This document shows positions 34,584 to 45,360 of a stretch of DNA of 64,000 bases, in pieces. The stretch is from Begonia masoniana (Eukaryota > Streptophyta > Magnoliopsida > Cucurbitales > Begoniaceae): the NCBI GenBank assembly GCA_022432975.1, contig CM039505.1:49931897-49995896 (forward strand), written 5' to 3'. Numbering within the stretch: the first letter of the stretch is position 1; each line of letters starts with the position of its first letter. The position numbers were made by a program, and so were the translations under genes. The notes under the pieces were generated by a model that was not told where the DNA came from, did not search any database, and saw nothing but the letters and a program-made list of their open reading frames with translations.

Positions 34584-34634
34584 TTCCAATAACACAATAT
34601 TTCCTAGATAAACAACTTAGACAAAAACAACCTT

Positions 34635-34646
34635 GCTCTGATACCA
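34635..34646 (-). other. element B primer-binding site
   Basis: Minus-strand TGGTATCAGAGC follows the 5' LTR end (CTACA-AT); complementary to initiator Met tRNA. Confidence 0.9.
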
Positions 34647-34648
34647 AT

Positions 34649-36108
34649 TGTAGTATCGAGATTGTCTAAGAGGGGGGTGAATTAGACCCTTTTAAAACTT
34701 AATTAAGTAGTCTAATATTAATTTCTCTCTTATTGTAAGACTCTAAGTTAAAAGCAATCAGACAAGCAATCAAAGTAAAGAGAGAGATAGATAAATTTAA
34801 CACACAGTGGTTTTTACGTGGTTCGGCCAAACCTTGCCTACATCCACGCTTCAAGGTTCACCCCTTGAAGATCCTTAACCTTCTCCTCAACGAGAATGCA
34901 CAGATTGGAATTCCGGGCTCCGATCAACTGCCTTTTACAAATCTGGATTGTTCTTCACGGGCGACAATCCACTGCCTTATACAAATATTTGAATTGGTAA
35001 AGTTCAAGCACAGACTACACTCTCAAAGATTAAATCTCAATTTAGGATTTGAGAGAGGTAGAGAAAATACAGAGTATTATGACTTTCGCAGATTAGGGCT
35101 TAGAATTCAAAATTCGTAAAAGTTCTTTCTTCGTGCTCTAACCTCAACTTAAATACTCTGTCTTCAATCGGCTCTTGAATTCAATGCTCCTTATCCAATA
35201 ATGGAAACTTTGTTACCGTTGGAGCAGCTTTCGTATAAAAACAGGTAGCCGTTGCATTCTGAAAGCACAAATCGCCCGACACCATTAATGCTTTGGACTT
35301 TAAGCTTCTGGGCGAGGTACACTGTAGCTTTCGCGGTATATTTAAAATCTGGCGGAAGACAATGTTGTTTTGGACTTGAACCGCCGTCGGTAGATGTACC
35401 TTCAAAAAACATTGAACCGGCATCGGATGATGAATCCTTAAAACGCTTAACCGGTGTCGGATGGTGCAGCTATAAAATGTTGAACCGGCATCGGATGATA
35501 AAAATTTTATCTCATCCGCCATTGTCTTCCAGCGAGCGGTGGAGTTCTTCTTCGAAGGTCATCCGCCTTGTCGTTTAGCGAGCGGACGACTACTGCATTT
35601 TTGGTCATCCGCCTTGTCGTTTAGTGAGCGGTGGAGTTCTTCTTCGAAGGTCATCCGCCTTGTCGTTTAGCGAGCAGACGACTACTGCATTTTTGGTCAT
35701 CCGCCTTTTCGTTTAGTGAGCGGTGGATCTCTTCATTTTCTCTCATCCGCCTTGTCGTTTAGTGACCGGTGGATCTCTTCATTTTCTCTCATCCTCATTG
35801 TCGTTTAGTGACCGGTGGATCTCTTCATTTTTTCTCATCCGCCTTGTCGTTTAGTGACCGGTGGATCTCTTCATTTTGAAACAAATTCCAGACCTGTGGA
35901 CTTAAATTAATTTATTAAATTTTCAGCTCTGTACACTTCATCACAATTGTTAGAAAGCTAAAATACCCTTACCAAAGGCATTTCCAACAGATTAAAATTA
36001 TGTGCATAATTTATGATTCTCATTCAATAAACATAATCAAATTACTAAGCTACTCGTACAAACACATCATCAAAAACAAATTAGATTTAAACACCATTAA
36101 AGTCAACA
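34649..36108 (-). repeat. 5' LTR of element B
   Basis: 1460 bp, the pair of 25459-26918. Outer flank ggaag (36109-36113); inner flank the primer-binding site. Carries the tandem-repeat block at about 35515-35875. Confidence 0.93.
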
Positions 36109-36113
36109 GGAAG

Positions 36114-36604
36114 CACAGACAGCCAAAAACACGAAGTGATAAGTAATTAGGAATTTTATGTAAGAGAGATTCATAGGGCGATGTATGTTGGAGGACAGGA
36201 GTGGGAAGTAGATTGATTAAGGTGGCAGCATGGACGAAAGCGTAAGGCCAGAAATGGAGAGGAACAGAAGAATGAAAGAGAAGGGCGAGGCCCGTCTCGA
36301 CAACATGACGGTTTTTGCGTTCAGCTCTACCATTTTGGTTAGGAGTATATGGACAGGAGACGCGATGATGAATGCCAAGAGAGGTGAAGAGAGGAGTGAG
36401 AGCCTGAAATTCACCACCCCAATCTGATTGAACAGTTTTAATTTTCGTATTGAACTGAGTTTTGACAAACTGATAAAAATGAGCAAAGGTGGTATACACA
36501 TCACTTTTCAATTTTAAAGGAAAGAGCCAAGTGAAACGCGTACAGTCATCCACAAATAAGACAAAATATCTAGCACCAGTAATTGATTTAACGGGGGATG
36601 GAGC
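36114..36604 (-). pseudogene. copia A: integrase core
   Basis: Contains DDCTRFTWLFPLK, QSDWGGEF, YTPNQNGRAERKNRHVVE and FWPYAFVHA, the copia integrase core with the D...D...E catalytic residues. The C-terminal side is cut at RVFGCLCF by insertion of element B; the reading resumes beyond element B at 25458. An in-frame TAG separates it from the upstream pre-integrase part. Confidence 0.88.
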
Positions 36605-37485
36605 CTAAACATCCGAATGTACAATATCAAAAGGAAATTGTGCACGAGATTGAGAAATAGAAAATGGAAGCTGGTGACTCTTGCTCATTTGGCAAGGGGT
36701 ACAAAAGAGAGGGGTTTTGGTGTTAACAGACAAATTACAGGTTCGAAGAACCTGTTGCATCACCGAGGAGGATGGATGCCCCAACCGGTGTTGCCAAAAG
36801 TTCTCCAGAGGAGGCACGGCAGGGGTGGACCGAGCTTGGAGCAGCAAAAAAGAAGCGACAGATGGAGTGTGATAAAGACCGTTACTGAGACAGCCATGGA
36901 GGAGTGTCTGGCCCGTGGTCCGATCCTTGACAAAAAAGGAATTCGGGTGAAACTCAACAAACACGGAATTATCTTGACAAAGTTTAGAAACACTTAAGAG
37001 ATTATGAGACAAAGCAGGGGAGTGATAAACATGCGGCAAAGTGAGAGATCGGCCACGGCCCGGAATAGAAGCAAAACCGAAATTGGAAAGGGGTAAAAGA
37101 GTACCTTCGGCTGTGGCGACTTGTGACGGGGAGGAGAGAGGCTGAGGATGGCTGAGGAGATGAGGGTCCGGCGTGAAGTGGTGGGTCGCGCCGGTGACGG
37201 GGGAGGGGTAGGGAGGAGACCGAGGGAGTTCGGGCGGGGAGCAGGGGAGAATACGGGTGAGGGGAAAGGAGAGTCTTTGAGGGCCGGGTCGGGTGAGGAA
37301 GAGAGGAATTCTGGGCGGGTAGGAGAAGGTTGGTACGAGAACTGGGCTGAGCTGGTTTCAGGTAGAAAATAGGTAAAGTGGGCTTGGGCTGGGGATTGGG
37401 TGGGATAAAAGGCTTGTTGGGCTGCAGAAGGGAGTTGATAACATCGCAGGGCCGAGTGGCCCGGTTTGTTGCAGATTTGGCATCG
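36605..37485 (-). pseudogene. copia A: zinc knuckle, protease remnant and GAG-pre-integrase
   Basis: Upstream end: CQICNKPGHSALRC (CCHC nucleic-acid-binding knuckle), interrupted just before it by the solo LTR at 37491. Downstream: HNLLSVSKLC, then WQHRLGHPSSSVMQQVL and CTPCQMSKSHQLPF, the HHCC zinc-binding domain before integrase. The canonical DSG protease motif is not readable in this frame, so the protease part is damaged or shifted. Two overlapping frames between 36994 and 37541 suggest a frameshift. Confidence 0.8.
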
Positions 37486-37490
37486 AAGAC

Positions 37491-40038
37491 TGTGACAGCC
37501 CGGACCCGAACCCGATAAGGGTCCGAGAACCAAGCAATCACCCCGGGACAGTTAACAGAAAACAGGGACTACATTTTTTTTTTGAAAATTATACTTTCAA
37601 ACATTTACAGTAGGGAGGGAAGTTCTCTGGATTCGAGATCAAACGGGGATACAGTGAAAAGAGATTCTGGATAACAGTTATAATGGAAGTAGGAAACAGG
37701 AAATATTGGCAGAAGACTTAGGCGGAAGACTTAGTTTTCAGAAGTAAAATACTGTTGGGCAGTGGATGAAAGTTAAACCGGAACGGAGGATGTCATTTAC
37801 TAAAACAATGAACCGAAACCGGTGGATGTAAATGAACCAAGACAGATGATACAATTAAATCGGGCGGAAGATGTGACCTGACGTCAGGCGGTAGATGCAT
37901 TTACAAAGACAGAAGTAAAGATGACGTCAGGCGGAAGATTAAAGTTAATCGGTGGATTCAGATACGACAAAAGTCGAACAGTGTTCAGCGGAAGAGGCTG
38001 AGTAAAGCTGGGCGGAAGAGGTGGTGACGTCAGCCGGAAGATGCATGACGTCAACCGAAAGATACAGACAACAAATGAAATTGGATAAAGTGATGACGTC
38101 AGCCGGAAGATCGATGACGTCAACCGGAAGACATAGACAGCAGATGAAATTGTAAGTTCACCGGTGGATGTGAATAAGACAAAATAGATGACGTCAGTCG
38201 GAAGATTGATGACGTCAACTGGAAGATGCAGGCAGCAGACGGGATCAGATGGGGTGATGACATCAGGCAGAAGATGGATGACGTCAACCGGAAGATACAG
38301 ACAGAAATTGTAAATAAATTGGGCGGAAGACTAAATTTTAAAGGCAGCGGCAGATGAAATTTCTAAAGAGGAGCGGGCAGCGGTGGATAAAACTTAAAGA
38401 GTAAAACTGGCAACTTTTAACATGATTACATGAAAACAGAAGTTGTAAAAAAAAACAGAATGTATGAAAACTTCAAACTTCAAAAACATAATTCAGCTGT
38501 CAAATACAACACAAACAGAATGCATGAAATTTGTAGACTTTCAATACCCGATTCTAAACAAGATTGTAAAACACACTTTACAATCTACAGATTCGATGAA
38601 ACAGAATGCATGGATAGTTCCAAAACCAGAAGTCATCCATGCACAAACAAACTAATAGAGAATGTCCCCAAATAATCCCAGAAACATTCAGAATATTAAC
38701 TTAACTGTCAAATACAGTGGTTTTAAACCTTGACACAGAATCTATACATTGTTTTAAAATCTCAGAGACAGTACTGAACTTAACATAAAATTACAGAGTT
38801 TCCCAAAACGGAAGTTTTCTAAAGAGTTTTTAACACAAAAACCAAAATTTCAGAAAGCTTTACAGAAACCTCTGAACAGAAATCATGTCTCGCTGCAGCA
38901 ACCAAACCCCCATGAGCTCGATCCACCAGCCACCTATTCATCAGATTGAGGCACAAAGTCCTCAGTTTCGGGTTCAGTACCTACATCAGAGAGTTCACCT
39001 ATGAGTCTAAAACTCAGTAAGAACATATCAGAAATAAATGCAGTGATGCATATGCTATGCATGAACTTTTCAGAAATACAGTGACAGTACAGAACATTTA
39101 TCTTCCAGTGACAGTGAGGTATAAGTGGAGCTGATAGGGGAACTGACGATACAGTGAGTGCACTATCAGGCAAGGTGCACTATCAGGCACATAACAGTAA
39201 ACGGTACAAAATCAGAACAGAACAGAGTGCCAGTCCCCGTCCCACACTTAACCGGTATATTTCAGACAGTCAGATTTTTTTATCTTTCTTAGTTTCAAAC
39301 AGTGTACAGAAAACATTTGCATGTCTTTCAGAGAAAACGTGTATGCATGAACGGTGCCTGAACTTAAACTGGCAGATAACCGAAATAAGACAATAGATAA
39401 CAGAAGTTACAGACATCTCAGGGCATAACCCTAACTTTTCTACCCAGAACAACCCCGACAGAGCTGAAACCTAGTACCTCTGTGATGTAGGGCCTTAAGG
39501 GCCGAATCTATGCATATGAACTTACCTGTTGCTGCAGAGTTGATAGTCCTGAACGTCTCGGTTTCAGTAGTTTGTGAACCTAAAACATGCTTATACAGTT
39601 ATTAACCCTAAACTTCTCAAAATCAATAAACAGTATAGTTAAACTTGTTAACTATCGACGAGAATTACCTTCACGGAAGAAAACAGAAGAATGCAGGAGA
39701 AACAAAGTGTGGAACTTTGTTTCAATCGCCTGGAAGAGAGAAAACAGAGAAAGAAGAGAAGAAGCAGAGAAGTGAACTGAAGGTTTCACGTAGGAGGAAG
39801 AACTTAACTTCTTCAACAAGTTGCCAAGTGTCAACTATCCATTGGCTATCTCCCACCAACCTTAATTGTTTACCTACTTTGCCCTTCCATTGGTTTTTAA
39901 CCAAATTGGTTTGTTTTGATTACACTTAGTTTGGTTTTCCAATTAAACGTCCAAACGAATTAAAAGAAAATATTCATTGTATTAATATACAATTAATCCC
40001 GCTTAAATGATTACTTGGCAAAAACGCCAGGTGTTACA
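37491..40038 (-). mobile_element. solo LTR of the large-LTR family, inserted in copia A gag
   Basis: Begins TGTGACAGCCCGG and ends GGTGTTACA, with an exact aagac duplication (37486-37490; 40039-40043) and no internal domain. It is related to 51457-55367 in the opposite orientation over its whole length: for example the end ctggcgtttttgcca pairs with ctgacatttttgtca, and both have the blocks gatgtagggccttaagg and gttcagtacctacatc. Probably Ty3-gypsy. It interrupts the gag/knuckle junction of element A. Confidence 0.9.
37860..38345. repeat. TGACGTCA / CCGGAAGAT repeat array in the solo LTR
   Basis: Nine exact TGACGTCA palindromes begin at 37879, 37922, 38025, 38046, 38094, 38115, 38189, 38210 and 38279; a tenth is mutated (tgacatca near 38256). 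Each is followed by a variant of gccggaagatg or accggaagat. The 20-21 bp spacing inside pairs and the repeated g(g/c)cggaaga motif show a degenerate tandem array. TGACGTCA is the core bound by plant TGA-type and other bZIP factors. Confidence 0.9.
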
Positions 40039-40043
40039 AAGAC

Positions 40044-40899
40044 GATTGGGCTGGGTGGGCCGGTTTGGTCGCCACTGCCCGGCCTGTTGGGGAAAGTCTG
40101 AAACACGCTGTAACGGAGCAGACGGGAATGGAGGGCGGGCAGAGGAGGTCGAGCGAGGAGTCCATGGCGACCGAGGAGGGCGCTGAGAGATGAAGTTCGC
40201 CTGCATCTGGGCCGGCGTCGAAATATGAATGGTGGAGTTTTGTTTTTCCAGGCAGAAATCGAAACTTTGGAGCTGGCTCTGGACGTCTTCCAGCGAAGGT
40301 TCATCGGCGCAGTTGGTAACCGATGTCACAAACGCGTTGTACTCGCTGCCCAGACCATTGAGGAAGTAGATGATTTTGTCCTTGTAGTTGACTGGCTCGC
40401 CGACTGCCGCAAGCGTATTGCAGAAGGCCGTGAACTTCTGGGAATAACTGGAGGCCGAGAGGCCGTCTTTGGAGAGGGAGTGTAACCGACTTCGTAGATC
40501 TGTGATACGAGCCAAGGAGGAGGAAGCAAAGAGTCGTTCCTGGGCAGACCAAACTTCGTTGGCAGTGGAGAAGGCAACAATTTTGGGAAGGAGCTCCTTG
40601 GACAGGGAAGCAAAAATCCAACTCATAACAATCCTGTTGTATCGTTGCCAGAGAGTATAGTCTGGGTTGATTTGGGTGGAGGTGGCATCCAGGAATTTTG
40701 GAGGTGAGGGAGAAGAGGGGTCCAGGAGATGTTCAATGCTGTTTGCCATAACGACATTGAGGAGCTGCGCCTTCCAGACGAGGTAATTCGAGGTATTGAG
40801 CTTAACTGTCAATGTTTGGTTTACTGTTGGTAATGAAGGCAGAGGGGAGGGATTAGAAACTGTAGGAGAGGAGGGAACAGTCGTACTGGAGGAAGCCAT
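40044..40899 (-). pseudogene. copia A: gag (UBN2-type capsid), 3' end cut by the solo LTR
   Basis: ATG at 40899. Reads NTSNYLVWKAQLLNVV, YNRIVMSWIFASLS, DLRSRLHSLSKDGLSAS and FLNGLGSEYNAFVTS, typical of the plant copia gag polypeptide. It stays open to the insertion of the solo LTR at the aagac duplication (40039-40043). The CCHC knuckle lies beyond that insertion at about 37485. The start lies shortly after the primer-binding site, as expected. Confidence 0.9.
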
Positions 40900-40906
40900 A
40901 CCTAGC

Positions 40907-40918
40907 GCTCTGATACCA
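40907..40918 (-). other. copia A primer-binding site
   Basis: Minus-strand TGGTATCAGAGC directly after the 5' LTR; complementary to initiator Met tRNA. Confidence 0.9.
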
Positions 40919-41148
40919 CGTTGAATATTGAAGCTGCTGATCTACAAACACAGAATCAAGAAGGAGAAGAGCGAGGAAGAAGATAGAGAGCAGAGGAAGA
41001 AGGCGGCATATGAAAAAATGGTTTTATTGTATTGTATTTGAAAACATCTAAAACATTTGTACAAGTATAGAGTAAAGTGTAATGATGAGGGAATGAAGTT
41101 AGTTACAATTTGACTAAATTTGTTTAATTCTAACTATATATGCTAATA
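40919..41148 (-). repeat. 5' LTR of copia element A
   Basis: Matches 23078-23311; flanked by the ttttt duplication on its outer side and the primer-binding site on its inner side. Confidence 0.87.
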
Positions 41149-41555
41149 TTTTTGGCTTTCAACTCTTTTTACTTTTCCTTTGATAAGTGTCTAAAATCTA
41201 TCAGAAATTCTATGCACCAAAATTAAATTATTCGGTAAAATTTTCAAATGTTACAATAAAGCTCAAGTGTGTGGTCAATCTGTACGTGCTAGACACGTAC
41301 GCGTTATTAATAACATATTTTTAAGAAAAAAGTTCAATTCAGACTCTATAGTATAGGGTCATTTGTCATTTGATCTCTAACGTTTTTCTTTTTACCCAAT
41401 CAGATCCTATCGTATAAGCTGTTTATAATTCAAACATTTCTGTTCAATTTTTCATCAAATTGATCACGTGCAGAGTGAGTGACTTTTTTTTTTTAATTTA
41501 TAAATTCTAAAATCTCAATTTACTTTTTCCTCCTTCCTGTTCCCGTTTCCATTAG

Positions 41556-42738
41556 TGATGTGCCAATAGGCCCAAAAGCCCAATCCAAGACTATAGCCCA
41601 ATCCATATCCAAAGCCCATACTACTTATTACTTGCTTACTAATGACTTTATTTCTTTTGCAGGTAATGGACTCAATGAAGGCTTGGAGCGGAAGCCAATT
41701 CACACGGCAATGATCAACCTCATCACTTAACCTCTTGGGATGCACGAGATGAAAAGAATCAGCTGGATTAGCAGAAGCGGGAATTTGTCTTCCCGAAGAC
41801 AAATCTTGTAATTTATTTTATGTTGGTTTTCTTTAAACAAACATTAGTTTTATTTTATGTTGTGGCAAAAAGCATTAGCCCTTAGAGTTGTATGGTGGGT
41901 AGCTAATTTAGGTTAAAGTGAATCATCTTGATGTGGGAGGCCCAACCCATTAGAAGACAAAATTGAGAAGAAGCACACAAAGAACAATTGGTAGTGGACA
42001 CAAGGATTGATGACGTGGCACAAGGAGGGCACTTGATGACATTTGTAAGGGAGGAAGCCTCACCATTGGATGAGCACAAATCATCTTGGCCACCCATCAT
42101 CACACTCATCCAACGGTTCACATTCAAACTTGCAAAACCCTAGCTACTCTAGGATCTCTATTTAAGCATAACACTTGGCCATTGTATGGGTCTTTTGCCA
42201 AACTTAATACAATTGAGGTATTTCATTTAGACTAGTGTCTAGAGAAAGTCTTCTTCCAAGGGTTGGTGCCATTGGAAATCCCACCAAGGGTTGGTGCCCA
42301 AGGTAAGTATCGGTTTGCTTAAACCGATTGGAGAGAACCTCCATTGCTTCCAAGCATGTGGTGGCTTGAAAGCTCTTACTCCTTACTCTATTCCAAGTCA
42401 CCTTGGTGCTGGAATCGTAAGAGAAGGTCACACCATTCCCAAAGACCGGTCTTCTTCCTTGGAAGAAGCATTAGCCGAAAGGTAACTCAATACCTCTATC
42501 GGCCGGTTCAGGGTTTTATCATTTTTCTTTATTTTTCTTCACATAACACTATCATCACTTTACACGTACTTCATCTTCCATCTCTTAGCTTCATTTCGTC
42601 TGAAGAAATTGTTTCATTTCGAGCACTTTAACCTTTTCATTTCTTGTCATACATTTTATTGCTCTCGGGTAAGTCGACCAGTGAGCAACCCTTACTCTTT
42701 GGGTGATAACTCACTCATTTTCAGGTCCTTACCCATCA
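41556..42738 (+). repeat. 5' LTR of the gag-protease element
   Basis: 1183 bp; nearly identical to 46852-48136 except for a block of about 105 bp present only in the 3' LTR (47367-47475). Confidence 0.92.
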
Positions 42739-42741
42739 TTT

Positions 42742-42753
42742 TGGTATCAGAGC
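42742..42753 (+). other. primer-binding site of the gag-protease element
   Basis: TGGTATCAGAGC three bases after the 5' LTR end; complementary to initiator Met tRNA. Confidence 0.92.
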
Positions 42754-44166
42754 GTAGCTAACATCCGTGGGAACATTTTGGTACCTTTTATTCGTGCTCT
42801 TATTTACAAATTTTTAGCTGCATTGTTCGTTGAAGTTAAGTTACATTCTGCTGTTAACAAAATCAGTTTTCCAGATTTGTGCACTTTCGGGTTTAGCCAC
42901 TTTTGGTAGCGAATTTCTTTTTATTTTTTGCATTTCTGTACTTAATATTGTTCTATTATTATTGTCTAACATCTCATGAGAGTTGATTAAAAGTTAAAGT
43001 CATTTTTCCATTCCATTGTCTTGCTGTGATTATACCCTGTTCTGTTTTTATTACACCAGAAAAAAAATTCTGGTTGTTAAAATCTGAAAACAAGTGCATT
43101 GTGTTGCTGTTTTTATATAGCTTTGCTAGTTTTAAATCTTGCTACATTTATTTAATCTTATTTATGCTGTGTTCTGAAGATTTAAAGGGTGGAAGTATCT
43201 ATTAAAGTTGCTGCATTGTTTTTTTAAAATCTGGTTTTTGTTGACTCGACAAAACAAAATCTGCTTTGTTTAAAAGACCAGAATTCTAATAGCTTGTAGT
43301 TGCTATTTTCCCTTTTGTTTTGTGGTATTTAATCTTATTACATTGTGTTATCCTATCTAGACTTTGTTTGGAAGATTTAAGCGTAAAAATCGTGCTTAAA
43401 ATTGCTGCCTTTACATGCTTATAAAAGAGTTTACAAGGTGTTCGATGAAATGACTTGCCAAAAATAGTTTAGTAAAATCTTAAAATTTTTTCTAATCAAT
43501 TGCTATTTATTTGTCACGAATTTGTTAAGTTGTTGTTCATTGAAGATTTAAATGACAAATCACGCTTTAAAGAAATCAACTTGAGGTTTAAACATGATAG
43601 TAAATGAGCATGCAACCGAAAATTCAAAACTGTTTTTTTAGATAGTGTAACTAGATTGGTAATTGTGGGTTTTAATTCTCTAACTAGTTGATACCCTAAT
43701 TAACCAATTTATCATGATTTTATTCACGAAGTATTTGAGGATTAAATAGAGCATTAAATCAATTAACTTGGACGTAAAACTATTGTGAAAAGTAGCATGC
43801 AAATCGGTTTAAAAAATCACAAGAAAACTGTTTTTTTTTCTAAGCACTCATTAACTAGTTAGAAAATTGTTTGTGAAAATACTTCATCTAGTTTTATTAA
43901 CAAATTGCCTAGTTTTCAAGCTATTTTCAACTAGTTTACTTTCTTAATTGTACATTGTCTTAGTTGATTTTTTTTTAGAAAGTCAAAAAAAAAAAAAGAA
44001 AGAAATATTCCTATCCTAAAACTTAGTTTAAGTGTTAACTTATTCCCTACTCCCCAAAGTTAGAAACACAATTAACTAATATTTTAAGACTTAGGATATA
44101 ATGTAAACAAGAAGTGGAGCTTTAAGGGAACAAAATAGGGGCAAGGAAACCCAAAACCCACATCCC
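42754..44166 (+). other. long untranslated leader of the gag-protease element
   Basis: About 1.4 kb of T-rich sequence between the primer-binding site and the gag ATG. No open frame of note, several short repeated motifs (gaagattta with cgtgcttaaa-like context recurs at about 43180, 43370 and 43545). Long leaders that hold packaging signals are usual in non-autonomous elements; no specific signal can be named. Confidence 0.6.
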
Positions 44167-45324
44167 ATGGCTCTTACCCAACCGGAGGGTGAGTCGAGTA
44201 TGCAAGGACAAATTAATGGGATAAATAAAACCCTTATTACCCTAAGCCAACAAATTAAAAACATGAATTTGAGATTCGAGGAATCAATGAAGAACAACAA
44301 TCGAAGGGAATCCCCCCATAACTTCCCTCAACGACAAGACCTTGAATCCCCTCGAACAAGAACATACGAAAGATCTTCTCCAAGGAGAAGATATGAAGAA
44401 TCTCCTCGAAGGAGAAGTTATAATGAATCCCCGAGACTACGGAGGGATGAAGCATCTCCCCAAGGGAGAAGAAATGTGGAATCCCCTATACGAAGGAGGG
44501 ATGAAGAAAGGAGGAGATACGAAAATTCCCCTCAATGGAGGAGGAATGATGAAACCCCACGAGAGAGAAGAAGAGACCAACCGAGGAGACGATACCGAAC
44601 TCGTGAATCATTGGATGATATTGATTGGGGTGACGAGGAAGATGAGGACTATACCCCTACAAGGTGAAGAGATAATGACGAGCTAAAGAACGCCAAAATT
44701 ACAATTCCCCCATTTAATGGAGCAAGCGATGGGAGCACATTCCTCGATTGGGCTGATAAAGTTGAGCGAGTATTCGATTACTACGACTATTCAGAGAGAT
44801 CGAAAGTAAAACTCGTATCGGCTGAATTGACAAGTTACGCTGGCCTTTGGTGGGCCAACCTAAAGAACCAAAGAGCACAAACGAGAGACGAACCAATCAC
44901 AACCTGGCGGACTATGAAGGCACACATGGCAAGAAGATTTGTGCCAAGCCATTATCGTCAAGAAATCTTCCTACAAATGCAAAACCTCCGACAAGGAAGT
45001 CAAACCGTGGATGAATACCTCATGGAGTTTGAAACTCTAAAGATCCGAGGAGGTATGGATGAACCCAAAGATCACGTCATAGCTCGATTTATACGTGGAC
45101 TTAACCATGAGATTGGTGATCTCGTCAAGATGCAGGCCTTGGACTCTATGGAAAGAGTTGCACAAATGGCTCAAACCATTGAGAGGCAACTAAAGAGGAG
45201 GAAGAAGGCTCTTTTCACACCCAAATTCACTCCAAGAATCACTGAAAGTAACAAGTTTACATCTCGAACCTTTGAAAACAACAAATTTCATACACGAGCC
45301 GAAGGCAAAAAGCCATTTGTTTGA
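44167..45324 (+). pseudogene. gag of the gag-protease element
   Basis: From ATG 44167 a basic low-complexity domain with SPRRRYEESPRRRSYNESPR-like repeats (residues about 60-150), then, after an in-frame TGA at 44665-44667, the Ty3-gypsy gag domain: KITIPPFNGASDGSTFLDWA, GLWWANLKNQRAQ, TWRTMKAHMARRFVPSHYRQ, GSQTVDEYLMEFE, IARFIRGLNHEIGDLVKMQA. A second TGA lies at 45322-45324, again with the frame continuing. The Arg/Ser repeat domain between the N-terminus and capsid is unusual and resembles RNA-binding RS tracts. The two stops make this copy defective unless read through. Confidence 0.88.
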
Positions 45325-45360
45325 AATTGGCCACCTAAAGACGCCAATACCAAACCAACC

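Larger units (their letters stand above)
25459..36108 (-). mobile_element. full-length Sirevirus-like copia element B
   Basis: Two 1460-bp LTRs (25459-26918 and 34649-36108) of equal length and very high identity, exact 5-bp duplication ggaag (25454-25458 and 36109-36113), TGTTGACTTT...CTACA ends, primer-binding site and polypurine tract. It is 10.65 kb in all. Order on the minus strand: gag, protease-integrase, RT-RNase H, then a long extra ORF region between RNase H and the 3' LTR. Long LTRs, about 10 kb size and a third envelope-like ORF are the traits of plant Sireviruses (SIRE1 group). Several in-frame stops in gag, one in pol and breaks in the third ORF make this copy non-autonomous. 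It sits in element A's integrase gene. Confidence 0.92.
23078..41148 (-). mobile_element. Ty1-copia element A, opened by two later insertions
   Basis: LTRs of about 230 bp at 23078-23311 (3') and 40919-41148 (5') flank a minus-strand copia interior. The 5-bp duplication ttttt lies at 23073-23077 and 41149-41153. The primer-binding site complement gctctgatacca is at 40907-40918 and the polypurine tract (minus gaggggggt) at 23311-23319. Removing element B and solo LTR 37491-40038 leaves about 4.9 kb in the order gag, zinc knuckle, protease, integrase, RT, RNase H. The frame is broken by an in-frame stop near 36605 and a frameshift near 24790. It must be older than both elements inside it. Confidence 0.9.
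20551..41255 (-). mobile_element. solo LTR of the large-LTR family, split by copia element A
   Basis: The left part is 20551-23077 and the right part 41154-41255; without the nested copia element and its ttttt duplication the LTR is about 2.63 kb, like its relatives (2.55-2.70 kb). It begins TGTAACTACTCG and ends AAATGTTACA. It contains the family block tgtgatgtaggcccgaagg (21690 region), in the opposite orientation to the LTRs at 15.3 and 51.5 kb. A clean target-site duplication is missing (tccat at left, ataaa at right). The right border is supported mainly by resumption of CIP111-like sequence. A CpG-rich block at 20765-21010 matches the repeat-array position of the other members. Confidence 0.6.

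Noticed and set aside
36230..37372. Plus-strand open frames opposite copia A integrase and gag
   Set aside because: They are antisense shadows; the minus strand carries consecutive diagnostic integrase and zinc-knuckle motifs.
42742..42753. tRNA-like matches (TGGTATCAGAGC) as tRNA genes
   Set aside because: Only 12-18 bases complementary to the tRNA 3' end occur, always just after an LTR; they are primer-binding sites. No cloverleaf-forming sequence was found around them.
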